Positions 1 through 8,745 of a stretch of 64,000 nucleotides of DNA are shown in pieces. A program made the position numbers and the translations under genes. The notes beneath the pieces were generated by a model that made no database searches, was not told the DNA's origin, and saw only the letters and a list, made by a program, of their open reading frames with translations. Source of the DNA: JAGWBG01 sp034421095 (GTDB lineage: Bacteria; Chloroflexota; Dehalococcoidia; Lucifugimonadales; JAGWBF01); assembly GCA_034421095.1 (NCBI GenBank), contig DAOUKR010000035.1:1-64000 (forward strand), written 5' to 3'. Every line of letters starts with the position of its first letter. Positions within the stretch are counted from its first letter, which is position 1.

Positions 1-2549
1 CCGCCGTAGCCCTCCGTGACGCCCCTTATGACTGCCCGCTCCCAGGCCGCGCTCGCCAGGCGCAGGTGGCCGGTGGGGTTGACGCTCCAGCTGTTGTTGT
101 GGACCGCCGTGATGTCCAGGTTCCTGGTCATCGCGGCGGTGATCACAGCCTCGTTGGGGGGCGTCCGGTAGTGGAACAGGGTGGCCCTGGGCGCAACGCC
201 TCGGCCGCCTATGTCGTTGTCGCGGGCGGCGATCACGCCGGCGACATTCGTGCCGTGGTAGTAGCCAGGCGACCGCACGCTGCCGCCGCCGGAGCTGTGG
301 CTCAGGTCCTCCCGGTAGTTGTGCTTGAGGTCGTCATGGGCAGAGTCCACGCCGCCCTCGAAGATGGCGACGTTGATCCCCTGGCCCAGGTTCCCGGAGT
401 CCCAGACCGGCTCGACGTTGATGTCCTTGCCAGCGCCGCCCGGGTACTGACCTGTGTTCTTCAGGTGCCACTGGCAGCCGTACAGCGGGTCCGAGTACTT
501 CCCGCTACCGAGCGCCAGGCACTTCTCCTCCTGCTTGAGTTTGCTGTCGTCCAGGAACGCATCGAGCAGGTAGGCCCCTCCCTTGTCATCCTTGGCCGCC
601 ATGCTGACGTAGTAGGTGCCGGCAGGCAGGATGCCGCGAGCGGCGACCCCCAGGTAGGGCTTCAGTGCTGAATGGGGCAGGAAGTACACGTCCAGGTCTG
701 TCCCATCGCTGTCGTAGAGCTCCACGGTGAGATTGGGGACGGTGGGACTCGGCCGGCCGCGGTTCCCAACACCGCGCACGATCAGCTCCGTCCGGACTGG
801 CAGGTCGATCCGGAAGAAGTCCAGGGCGTCCGAGGTCGTGGCGCGGCCCGGGACGGGCATCCCGAGGTAGGCCCGCGTGGCGTCAGCCGGGAAGTTGCCA
901 GGTGCGGTGACGCCCTCCACCCACAGCACATACGGCCCTTCGGTGTTGGCCCTGTCGCCCCACACCTTGACGTAGTAGGTGCCCGGCTCCAGCTCTGCCC
1001 GCAGGGTGAACCGATTCTCGCGCTCATGGAGCTTGCTGTCGAAGTTCTCAAAGATGCGCTGGCCCTGGACGTCCAGCAGCTCGCCGTTGGTTGACGTATC
1101 CCCGAGGCCAAGGGCCCACAGGTCCGTCGCCTCAGTCAGCTCGATCCTGAAGAAGTTCTCGACGCCAGCTTCCAGGGTCGCCGCGACCGGGTGGCCAGGC
1201 GTGATCACCGGAGCCGTCGTGGTCGAGTCGCCCGCCACGGTCACGGTGCGAGCGTGCAGCGTATAGGGCCCTGGGCCGCCCTGGACCGCGACGTAGTATG
1301 TCCCGCTGGTGGTGATCGCGGCTCGGATCGCGAAGTTCAGCGGATTGGGCGGCAGCCAGCCGTCGTCATTGGACGCCTCGACGGCACCCGAGCCACGCAG
1401 CTCGCCGCTGGTGTCGGTATCGCCCGTCGTGTAGAGCCAGACCTCGTCGCCCTCCTGCAGGTCGATGCTGAACAGGTCGACGTCTCCATCGTCGAGCTGG
1501 CCGTCCACCGAGTCCCCGAGGACCAGCGACGTGGCCGACTCTTCCGCATCGCCGTGGTCGACCGGCGGCGGAGCCGGGGGCAGGTCGGCGTTGAAGTAGT
1601 TGCTCTGTAGGCTCAGGCCCCATTGGTTCCGCGCCTTGACGCGATAGACGTACTTGGCCCCGGCCTCCACGTCAGTGTCGGTGTACGTGGCCTCGGCACT
1701 CCCCGTGTCGTCGACCAGGACCTGGAAGTCACCCAGTTCATGCACGCCGCGCTGCAGGCGGAGTACCTGGTAGCCGGTGACAGGGCCATCGCCTGGGGTC
1801 CAACTGAGCGTCACCGAGTCGTGGGTCACGGCGCCCGTTAGGCCGGTGGGTGTGGGCGGCTTCGGCGTAGGCAGTTTGCCGTAGAAGTACTCGCTCCGCT
1901 CACTGAGCGTCTTGCCCTTCCAGGCCTTGACCCGATAAACATATTGCGCCCCCGCCTTCACGTCCGTGTCGGTGTACGTGGTCTCCGTGCTGCGGGTGTT
2001 GTTTAAGTGGATGTCGAAGTGGCTGGTGACCTCTGGCTGCCAGCGGATTATCTGGTACCCGACCGGCGTGTAGCCCTCCGGAGCGTCCCAGGTGAGGGTG
2101 ACGGACGTTGGGGTGAGGGTGCCGGTCAGGTTGGTGGGCGGGGCCGGTAGAGGCACGTCGCCGTTGAAGAAGTTGCTCCGCTCGCTGAGCGCTTCGTCCT
2201 TCCAGGCTTTGACCCGGTAGACGTAGCGCGCGCCGTGGACGACGTCCGTGTCGGTGTACGTGGTCTCCGTGCTGCCGGTGTGATGCACGATGGCCTGGAA
2301 AACGCCGAGCGCGGAGCCCCCACGCCGCCAGCGGAGGACTTGGTATCCGGTTGGCGTGTAGCCGTCCGGAGCGTCCCAGGTGAGGGTGACGGTCGGCGTT
2401 GTGCTTACGGCGCCCGTGAGGTTGGTGGGCGGGGCCGGTGCGCTATCTCCGATGGCGGGAGAGTGCGATGCCAGGGCAATGGCGGCGATGGCTGTTGCTG
2501 CCAGGAAACGCAGGGCCGGTATGTGGGTGATGGTCCTCCACGCTGTCAT
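1..2549 (-). CDS. Secreted FN3/PPC-domain subtilisin-like (S8) protein, C-terminus beyond left edge
   Basis: The frame opens with ATG at 2549 and an N-terminal signal peptide (charged start, then an Ala/Ile-rich core). Three fibronectin type III repeats follow (about residues 30-330), each with the typical tail of the form TETTYTDTDV..G..YVYRVKA. Then come PPC-like beta domains (DGDVDLFSIDL, TYYVKVWG) and, near the window edge, the start of a subtilisin/kexin-like domain (YGCQWHLKNTGQ, HGTNVAGVIAARDND, NNSW). The catalytic His and oxyanion Asn are visible; the Ser lies outside the window. The position of the catalytic Asp reads IFEGGVD, so Glu replaces Asp. It is probably an exported protease or adhesin-protease. 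No clear Shine-Dalgarno is seen; a strong hairpin sits just upstream. The family call is firm, activity uncertain. Confidence 0.85.
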   Translation of the reverse strand, partial: MTAWRTITHIPALRFLAATAIAAIALASHSPAIGDSAPAPPTNLTGAVSTTPTVTLTWDAPDGYTPTGYQVLRWRRGGSALGVFQAIVHHTGSTETTYTDTDVVHGARYVYRVKAWKDEALSERSNFFNGDVPLPAPPTNLTGTLTPTSVTLTWDAPEGYTPVGYQIIRWQPEVTSHFDIHLNNTRSTETTYTDTDVKAGAQYVYRVKAWKGKTLSERSEYFYGKLPTPKPPTPTGLTGAVTHDSVTLSWTPGDGPVTGYQVLRLQRGVHELGDFQVLVDDTGSAEATYTDTDVEAGAKYVYRVKARNQWGLSLQSNYFNADLPPAPPPVDHGDAEESATSLVLGDSVDGQLDDGDVDLFSIDLQEGDEVWLYTTGDTDTSGELRGSGAVEASNDDGWLPPNPLNFAIRAAITTSGTYYVAVQGGPGPYTLHARTVTVAGDSTTTAPVITPGHPVAATLEAGVENFFRIELTEATDLWALGLGDTSTNGELLDVQGQRIFENFDSKLHERENRFTLRAELEPGTYYVKVWGDRANTEGPYVLWVEGVTAPGNFPADATRAYLGMPVPGRATTSDALDFFRIDLPVRTELIVRGVGNRGRPSPTVPNLTVELYDSDGTDLDVYFLPHSALKPYLGVAARGILPAGTYYVSMAAKDDKGGAYLLDAFLDDSKLKQEEKCLALGSGKYSDPLYGCQWHLKNTGQYPGGAGKDINVEPVWDSGNLGQGINVAIFEGGVDSAHDDLKHNYREDLSHSSGGGSVRSPGYYHGTNVAGVIAARDNDIGGRGVAPRATLFHYRTPPNEAVITAAMTRNLDITAVHNNSWSVNPTGHLRLASAAWERAVIRGVTEGYG

Positions 2550-3099
2550 CTACGCCGGGCCTCGGGCGTCTGGGCACCGAGGCCCAAGTCATAGCAGATA
2601 TCAGGAGACTCCATTACGTTCTCCGCTTTGGGCCGCAGCCGGAATCTGGACCATTGCCTTATGGCGATGGGATATGCCCCCAGGGGAAGAGTCTTCTACG
2701 ACCACCGGCCCCTTCCTGGACCCCCTTAATTTGCTGCGGGAAGTCGCCCGGAAGACTTGGGTATCCCTCCTGTGGCGAATGTGCTGTCTAAGCATCGGCT
2801 CGGACCGTCTGTGCAGTTTCCTTCCTTGGAATTTCATGAATGAGTGCTATCTCTCGCAGCCAGCCGCGGCCGGAAGCGTAGAGCGGCATCGAATAGGGTC
2901 GCACTTCTCAACATGCCTCACAAGGTTCGCATGCCCAAATTGACTTTAGACATTTGCCTAGGAACGGCATGGTCAAATTCACCTTGACCACCCCACAGGG
3001 CAAGGTGTCTACTGTGTCCAGTACCGGCTGCCATGGCGAGACCCTCAGCCTCTGCAAGCCTCAGTCAGCCGGACGTATTCCAATTCAGGTGCAACTCCC
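2550..3099. other. Divergent intergenic region with two inverted repeats
   Basis: No convincing gene lies between the protease gene (leftward) and the histidine kinase (rightward). Two palindromes are visible. One is a 9-bp stem, GGGCCTCGG/CCGAGGCCC (2557-2565 with 2577-2585), directly upstream of the protease start and in its probable 5' leader. The other is GGTCAA-N7-TTGACC (2971-2976 with 2984-2989), about 110 bp before the kinase, which could be an operator. Open frames here have no recognisable protein character. Confidence 0.4.
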
Positions 3100-4335
3100 T
3101 TGGGCCTGTTGACCGCCATTCGAGATTGGTTATCCACGCGCCGCTGGCAATTCGCCGGGATAGACCCGGAGGTGCTGCGATACGCGGCTTGGGTCTCTCT
3201 CTGGGCTCGCTGGTTGGTCTGGCTGGCCATCCTGGCCCACCTGGCGTATCGTCCGGAGACCTGGTTCCCCCACAAGTGGTACTTCCTTCTGGCGCACGTG
3301 CCCCTGGTGATGTGCAACGGATTCTTCCACTACTGGCTGTTGTCGAAGCGGCCTTTGACCTGGCACTGGCTGGTTGCCCTCAGTGCCCTGGACATCGCCC
3401 TGATCACGACGGGCCTGGTCATGAAGGGGGAGTTCGGACCCATCTTTCACCTGGGCTACTATCCGGCCCTCGCCTTGGTCGCCGTAACAGTCTCGTCCAT
3501 TTGGTTCACTGTCGTCTGGACCACGATGGTCGCCGGGCTCTACACCGTCGTAAGCCTAATCCAGGGGTTGAACTTGGCCGCGGTTGACGACAAGACGCTG
3601 ATCGCCAGGGTGGCCGTGATGTACGCCGTGGTCATGATCGTGAGCTTCATCGCCCGGTTCGAGCGTCAGCGGCGGCAGGCCTCAATGGAGAGTGAGAGGG
3701 AGATTCAGCGGGAGCGCAACGAGGTCTCAAGAACGATCCATGATACAGTCGTCCAGACCGCCTATATGGTGGGACTCGGAGTAGACCGGGCGAAGAAGCT
3801 GGCCGGCGATTCGAACGAGGAGCTGACAGCCACACTGGATTCGACGGCCGAACTGTCGAGATCGGTAATGTGGGAGTTGAGGCGACCGCTGGACGGGAGC
3901 CAGGTCTATGAGGGCACGAGCCTTGAGGCCATGCTCCGGTCCCATGCCGCGACGTTCACCACGGTTGCCGCAATCCCCGCAGAGGTGGTTGTGCACGGCG
4001 CAGAGACTGCGCTTACGACGGAGGTCCGGAACCGCCTCTTCTCCATCGCTCATAATGCGCTCACGAACGCTTTCCGCCACGCTCGTGCCGGAAGGGTCAA
4101 TGTCGAGCTGGACTTTGGGACCGACTCCGTTCGGATGTCTGTATCGGACGACGGCGTGGGGCTGCCCGACGACTATGCGAGCCGTGGCCGCGGATTCGCC
4201 GGGATGAGGGAGGACGCGGAGGCCGTTGGCGGTAGCCTCAGAGTGGAATCGGACCGGCAGAGGGGCGGCACAATCGTCACCTGCACGGTTCCCTATATGC
4301 GGAACACGGAGGGAGGCTATGGACACTTCAGGTAA
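3100..4335 (+). CDS. NarL-family sensor histidine kinase
   Basis: 411 residues. About five hydrophobic segments lie in residues 25-185, forming a membrane sensor with no recognised extracytoplasmic domain, followed by a short coiled linker. The HisKA_3 dimerisation helix carries RTIHD with phospho-acceptor His near residue 214. The HATPase_c domain shows an N box (NALTNAFRHA, 319-328), G1 (DDGVGLP) and G2 (GRGFAGM, GGT). It should autophosphorylate and pass phosphate to the response regulator, whose gene overlaps its 3' end. The proposed start is TTG; no ATG fits well in frame. The signal sensed cannot be told from the sequence. Confidence 0.88.
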   Translation: MGLLTAIRDWLSTRRWQFAGIDPEVLRYAAWVSLWARWLVWLAILAHLAYRPETWFPHKWYFLLAHVPLVMCNGFFHYWLLSKRPLTWHWLVALSALDIALITTGLVMKGEFGPIFHLGYYPALALVAVTVSSIWFTVVWTTMVAGLYTVVSLIQGLNLAAVDDKTLIARVAVMYAVVMIVSFIARFERQRRQASMESEREIQRERNEVSRTIHDTVVQTAYMVGLGVDRAKKLAGDSNEELTATLDSTAELSRSVMWELRRPLDGSQVYEGTSLEAMLRSHAATFTTVAAIPAEVVVHGAETALTTEVRNRLFSIAHNALTNAFRHARAGRVNVELDFGTDSVRMSVSDDGVGLPDDYASRGRGFAGMREDAEAVGGSLRVESDRQRGGTIVTCTVPYMRNTEGGYGHFR

Positions 4336-4990
4336 ACCGATAAGGGTAATGGTGGTTGACGACCATCCAATTGTGAAGATGGGACTCAGGGGATTACTGG
4401 AGCAATCCAGCAACGTTGAAGTCGTTGGGGATGCATCCGACGGAGTGGAGGCAGTGGCGACGGCGGAGCGATTGGAACCCGACGTCATCGTCATGGACGT
4501 GATGATGCCCCGGCTGGACGGTATCGAGGCATGCCGGGAGATCATGGAGAAGCTCCCCGACACGCAGGTGCTGATGCTGACGGCTTCGCCCGAGAAGGAT
4601 GCCGTGATCGAGGCGGTGGCCGCCGGCGCGACGGGCTACCTGCAGAAGTACTCCGGTGGCGAAGCCCTGGAGGAGGCCGTTCTCGCTCTCGCTAGAGGCC
4701 AACTGAGAATCCCGGACGAGGCCATTCGGAGAACCCTGACGATGATCCGCAGCGAATTGTGGAAGAAGACCCGCCGCAAGCCGGACGCGCTGACGGAGAG
4801 GGAACGGGAGCTGCTCACGCTGTTCGCCAACGGGGAGCCGTATGTCCGCATCGCTAAGGAGAAGGGCATCAGCCCGGTCACTGTCCGGAACACCATCTAC
4901 CGAGTTCAGGACAAGCTGGGGCTGGATACCAAGCAGGAACTCGTGATCTGGGCTGTGAGGAACGGGCTGGTGGCGGAGCCGAGCGCCTGA
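4319..4990 (+). CDS. NarL/FixJ-type response regulator
   Basis: 223 residues. The N-terminal receiver domain has the acidic pair VVDDH and phospho-acceptor Asp at residue 60 in VIVMDVMMP, and the switch residues in VLMLTAS. The C-terminal LuxR-type HTH starts at LTERERELL and contains SPVTVRNTIYRVQDKLGL. The ATG at 4319 follows GGAGGGAG and overlaps the kinase stop by 17 nt, so the pair is translationally coupled and almost certainly a cognate two-component system. A longer in-frame start exists upstream but lacks a ribosome site and would lie deep inside the kinase gene. Confidence 0.9.
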   Translation: MDTSGKPIRVMVVDDHPIVKMGLRGLLEQSSNVEVVGDASDGVEAVATAERLEPDVIVMDVMMPRLDGIEACREIMEKLPDTQVLMLTASPEKDAVIEAVAAGATGYLQKYSGGEALEEAVLALARGQLRIPDEAIRRTLTMIRSELWKKTRRKPDALTERERELLTLFANGEPYVRIAKEKGISPVTVRNTIYRVQDKLGLDTKQELVIWAVRNGLVAEPSA

Positions 4991-5092
4991 CGCCGCCGCA
5001 CTGAGTTCATCGTCTGGGAACAACCCAGTTCTTCGTGACGTCCTACTTGATGGAGACAGGTTGCGGAGGCGCTCAAGAGAAGAGAATTGGTC

Positions 5093-5590
5093 ATGCAGCA
5101 AGTGAATGTGAAACGGCCGAGTATTGTGTTCACCCCTGTTTTGGTAACCCCAGTGAGCCTCGCGCTCCTGACGGGCGTCCCCCGGTTCCTCGGTAACCCG
5201 GAGCAGGTATACGCGTGCAAATTCACACAACCCGGGACTCCCGCCTAAGAGCCGCAAGAGTTCTCCCCAGTGTTCGCCGAGAGGGTCGTCCCGGTTGAGC
5301 ACTTCTAAGACCCAAATGCGGCGTCCGTCTCCCCTGAGGACCGTAGCACGGTGGGCTTTGAGGTCAGCGCCGTGTGGAAGGGCACTGTCCATGAGGAGAT
5401 GTACATCACCACGCCGCCAACGGGAGGAAGCTGCGGGTTTGCCTTCATCGAAGGAGAGGAGTACGTCGTCTATGCCTACAACAGCCCCTATGCTGAGGGC
5501 GACTGTACCTTTGGGATATGCGGCCGAACAGCCCTTCCTGGTCAGTCGTTCGGCGTGGCTCGGCAACCTCATCGCTTGGCGTGGTATGCG
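5093..5590 (+). pseudogene. Decayed NTR/TIMP-like secreted protein gene
   Basis: One frame from ATG 5093 gives a signal-peptide-like N-terminus, then QVYACKFTQPGTPA, a TAA (5246-5248), VFAERVVPVEHF, a second TAA (5306-5308), then STVGFEVSAVWKG, SCGFAFIEGEEYVVYAY and FGICGRTA. This is the pattern of small secreted proteins with a netrin/TIMP-like fold: Ala-Cys after the signal, VF.G.VV, a Trp-Lys-Gly strand, CG..F..GE.YLVYA and a final Cys. Continuity on both sides of the two stops, with no frame change, points to recent inactivation by point mutation. Both stops are TAA, so recoding is unlikely. The C-terminal boundary is uncertain. Confidence 0.6.
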
Positions 5591-5778
5591 AATCCAACCC
5601 TCGACCAAAGAAGTAATATACGCCGCTGGAGGGTGGGGCGGCAAGGTTCCCATGTACCCTATCGAACAGGTATAAGAGCACCCCTCGAATCAGGTACAAA
5701 CGAACCTTACGGTGCGTCACAGGAAGGACTAATGTGGACGAGATTACAACGCTTCATCTTGCCCAGAGGAGAGGGAAA

Positions 5779-7473
5779 ATGTCAAAGACAATCATGAGTC
5801 TGCTGATTACCAGCATCGCACTCTTGGCCATACTGCTGACCGCGTGTTCCGATGCTCCAAGCCCCACTGAGACGGCTACACCCACTTCCGCACCGACACC
5901 CACGCAGACACCCGCACCGACACCCACGCAGACACCTGCACCGACACCCACGCAGACACCCACGTCAACGGTTACACCTACTCCGGCCCTGCCCAGCTCT
6001 TCGTCTGCGAGACTGTCCCTCGATGACTATTTGTCCAAGTGTGGCGCATTTGTAGATGGATTACCGGGGGATCTGGAAAACACCACCTATACGTATAGGG
6101 AACTATCCGATGTCATAGCAGAGACGATTGAGGTGGTGTCGCCGCTGTCGCCTCCCGCAGAACTTGCCGACTGGCACAGCAAGGCGCTGGAGTTTTATCA
6201 GATCTTCCAAGAAGGCGTTGACTCGCAGCCGGCACAGAACGTTATAGGCGATGAGCTTTGGTTAGTGCTTTTTGCTCTATGGGGTCTTCTGGAGGAAATC
6301 CTGGAAATCGAGAGGGAGTTGCCTGCTGAAATTCAGCGTCGGATGGCCGAGGCCGGTTGCAGCTTCGCGTACGAGGCGGACGGGTTCGACGAACCGGAAA
6401 CCCTGTTGGGCACATTCTCCGCCGGAGAAAGCGTGCGTGTCGGTGACTATGAGGTTGAGGTTACGCGCGCGTACAGGAACGACGACGGTGAACTTGTCGT
6501 TCGAACAGAAGTCCGCAACGTTGGCGATAACCCAGTTCCTGTACCGGATTGTGGCACTCACATGAGACTCCAGGATCAGGCAGGACTGCCGTACCAACGT
6601 ATAAGCTGCGCATGGTCAGGACGTTCCCGTGATGACATGATTTATCCCGGAAACACCGTCAATTACGTTGCCAGTTACCAAGTCCCTGAAGGGACTGCCG
6701 GGTTGGTCTGGCAGATCTCGGATGGGACGACCGGAGTCACATTCGATTTGTCCGAGTTTCTGGCGTTCACCGTTGAAACGGATCGAGCGGCCCTCGTCGC
6801 GTTCTACCACGCCACCGACGGCCCCAACTGGACGAACAACACCCACTGGCTTAGCGACAGGCCCATCAGTGATTGGTACGGTGTCAGCGTCGGCTTTCTC
6901 GACGGGCGCGTCGAGGGTCTGTACCTCGTCAGCAACCAGTTGAGCGGACAGATACCGCCTGAGCTGGGCAACCTCTCCAGGCTGAAATCGCTGTCCATCT
7001 TCCGCAATCGGTTGACCGGATGCATACCTGCCAGTCTGCGGGGTGTGCCGACCAACGACTTCGAGATGCTCGGCCTGCCCTTCTGCGACGACACAACCGG
7101 TGGCACTGGCACGGAACCAGTCCAGGACCACCACGGCGATACTATTGGCGGGGCCACTGCCATAACTCTGGGGGAAGCCGTGGAAGGCAGTATTGACTGG
7201 GAAGGCGATTTTGACGTCTTCCGCTACACCGCAGAGGCGGGGAAAGAGTATCGCCTTGACGTTGAACTCGGCACTCTTTCCGAATTGTGGGCTTGGGTGC
7301 TGGATTCGAATGGGAACCAGTTCCAATTCACCGTCGTGAGTAGTTTGTATGATGACAAGCAAGTTCTGTTCTGGAGAGCCGAAGAATCAGGGTATCTCTA
7401 CGTTGAGGTGCGAGGCGGTTTCCTGAGTTGGGAAACTGGCTCGTATACATTGACCGTGTCCGTTGCCCAGTAA
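5779..7473 (+). CDS. Lipoprotein with Pro/Thr linker, LRR segment and PPC domain
   Basis: The start at ATG 5779 follows GAGGAGAGGGAAA. A lipoprotein signal ends in LLTAC (Cys near residue 22). A low-complexity linker with three PTPTQTPA units spans about residues 30-70. The middle holds a helical region, then a beta domain of DUF4352-like look (GESVRVGDYEVEV...GELVVRTEVRN). Next comes a short leucine-rich-repeat segment (ALVAFYHATDGPNW; LSGQIPPELGNLSRLKSL) and a C-terminal PPC domain (GDFDVFRYTAEAGKEY; GSYTLTVSVAQ). It should be anchored on the outer face of the membrane; ligand and role are unknown. The 24-nt PTPTQTPA unit repeats at DNA level. Confidence 0.82.
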   Translation: MSKTIMSLLITSIALLAILLTACSDAPSPTETATPTSAPTPTQTPAPTPTQTPAPTPTQTPTSTVTPTPALPSSSSARLSLDDYLSKCGAFVDGLPGDLENTTYTYRELSDVIAETIEVVSPLSPPAELADWHSKALEFYQIFQEGVDSQPAQNVIGDELWLVLFALWGLLEEILEIERELPAEIQRRMAEAGCSFAYEADGFDEPETLLGTFSAGESVRVGDYEVEVTRAYRNDDGELVVRTEVRNVGDNPVPVPDCGTHMRLQDQAGLPYQRISCAWSGRSRDDMIYPGNTVNYVASYQVPEGTAGLVWQISDGTTGVTFDLSEFLAFTVETDRAALVAFYHATDGPNWTNNTHWLSDRPISDWYGVSVGFLDGRVEGLYLVSNQLSGQIPPELGNLSRLKSLSIFRNRLTGCIPASLRGVPTNDFEMLGLPFCDDTTGGTGTEPVQDHHGDTIGGATAITLGEAVEGSIDWEGDFDVFRYTAEAGKEYRLDVELGTLSELWAWVLDSNGNQFQFTVVSSLYDDKQVLFWRAEESGYLYVEVRGGFLSWETGSYTLTVSVAQ

Positions 7474-7543
7474 CAGGGCGGCATATCAGTTGGAGGGAGG
7501 CAGGGGGACAAGGCACTTCACATCGGCGGAGTGGCTCAGCATA

Positions 7544-7918
7544 ATGGCGAGGCCGGAAACCGACCTGGAACGATACGGCCCACTGCAAAGAGAATACGAC
7601 TCCATACTTTTGGGCTCCTTCAACATACGCAGGCTGGGGTCGAGCCGGAGCCGTAGCGCGGATACATGGGAGCTCCTGGCCGACATCCGCCACAGCTTCG
7701 CCCTGCTCTGCCAGATAGACGTGGCCCTGGGAACCCTGGACGGCGCTGCGTTGGCCATATACGACTCCGACGGATGGAGACTGGCATCCAACGACGGCAA
7801 ATGGGAGTTCCGCGCGTCTCGCATTGTCTGGGACGGCCCCGGACTTCGACGACTGCTACGCTGAGGTGTCCGGTTGGGGGGTGGGGGCGGCTCCTGCACC
7901 CTGACCGTGACGCTTTGA
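7544..7918 (+). pseudogene. Mosaic remnant: N-terminus of an endonuclease/exonuclease/phosphatase protein joined to a frameshifted PPC domain
   Basis: From ATG 7544 the frame resembles the start of EEP-superfamily proteins (LLGSFNIRRLG, SADTWELLADI) up to about 7690. It then changes to a PPC-domain segment (CQIDVALGTLDG, IYDSDGW, ASRIVWDGP). The expected end of the PPC domain continues only after two frame changes: DFDDCYAEVSGWG in one frame near 7845-7885, then GSCTLTVTL in another ending about 7915. So two unrelated gene fragments were joined and then decayed. The EEP part lacks all later metal-binding motifs. Assignment is by remembered family patterns. Confidence 0.5.
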
Positions 7919-8353
7919 TAATCAAGCCATTCGGGTCGGCTCAGGGCAGATTGGCCTGAGATGGGCTGGGTCTACCGTCAACAGCGCTGGTATTATGGCA
8001 TGGCAGCAACCGCCCCCGTATAAAGTGCGGGGGCGGTCTGCAATTAGGTAAGGTTACTCCAACCCCAACAGTAGCACTTTCAGCATGCCGAACCCCTTGA
8101 CCTACAAGACATTTGCTCACCCAGACATTACTCTATTTCCCTCCCGCATTGGACTCTTAAGCAGTCAATCGTAGGGAAGGCAGTTGCAGGATACCAGAAT
8201 TGCCGCTGAGTAGACCCTACAGCACTAGAGTGAAGGCTCTAGATTTCGCCTACTTTGGCCGACTGTCGGGGCATTTCCTCCAACACGGACAGAACTGCGA
8301 CACCATGCTGAGACGACCTGCTCCTGGTCTTTGATGACACTAGTCTCTGCCCA
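7919..8353. other. Non-coding stretch with hairpins
   Basis: No gene is supported here. It contains a 10-bp GC hairpin (8009-8018 with 8028-8037) and a smaller palindrome CTAGAG-N6-CTCTAG (8225-8242) followed by ATTT. Either could serve as a terminator for flanking remnants. Confidence 0.4.
8009..8037. terminator. GC-rich hairpin, possible terminator
   Basis: Perfect 10-bp inverted repeat ACCGCCCCCG/CGGGGGCGGT around a 9-nt loop. There is no clear T tract on either side, so it may be a weak or factor-dependent terminator, or a structural repeat. Confidence 0.4.
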
Positions 8354-8745
8354 CTATCGGTTAAACGGGTCTGGCCAACGAGCAAACCCCACCGAGCGGG
8401 CCAATCTCTCATGATCAGCGTCTGTAAGGTCCCACCAATAGGACAAGGCTTTCTCAATGGCATCCGGCTTCCCTATGTACCGATCAATGATTTCCTCGGA
8501 GTTTGTCTCGGCATTGCCGTACTGTAGCACGGCGACATAGCTATTGTAGTGGTCGGTGTCTCGACCCGTCAGGTCTTCCCGTCTTGCATACCATAATCCG
8601 ATGTCTATAAGGCGAATCACCTGGTCTCGTGTTGCGTCGTATGTTGTTCGTTTGCTAACGTCAGACCGATACTTGGCTTCCATGAGAACCACTCCGTGTC
8701 TGCCAAGCCGTATCAAGATATCAGGTTCGGAAGCACCTATCTGCT
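8354..8745 (-). pseudogene. C-terminal remnant of a PD-(D/E)XK-type nuclease
   Basis: Read leftward, the frame gives GASEPDILIRLGRHG, then VVLMEAKYRSDVSKRT, RDQVIRLIDIGLWYARRE and a plausible end at FARWPDPFNR. The EPD...EAK arrangement (Asp, then Glu-x-Lys 15 residues later) fits the PD-(D/E)XK nuclease core. Upstream of about 8745 the frame is only the antisense of the recombinase gene, and no start codon belongs to it. The 5' half was probably removed when the recombinase-bearing segment joined here. It was possibly a restriction or defence nuclease; that is inference. Confidence 0.5.

Noticed and set aside
2380..2943. 187-codon open frame on the plus strand
   Set aside because: It overlaps the start of the FN3/subtilase gene and the hairpin region and has no protein-like pattern.
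3727..4563. 278-codon open frame on the minus strand
   Set aside because: Antisense of the histidine kinase and response regulator, both with full motif sets.
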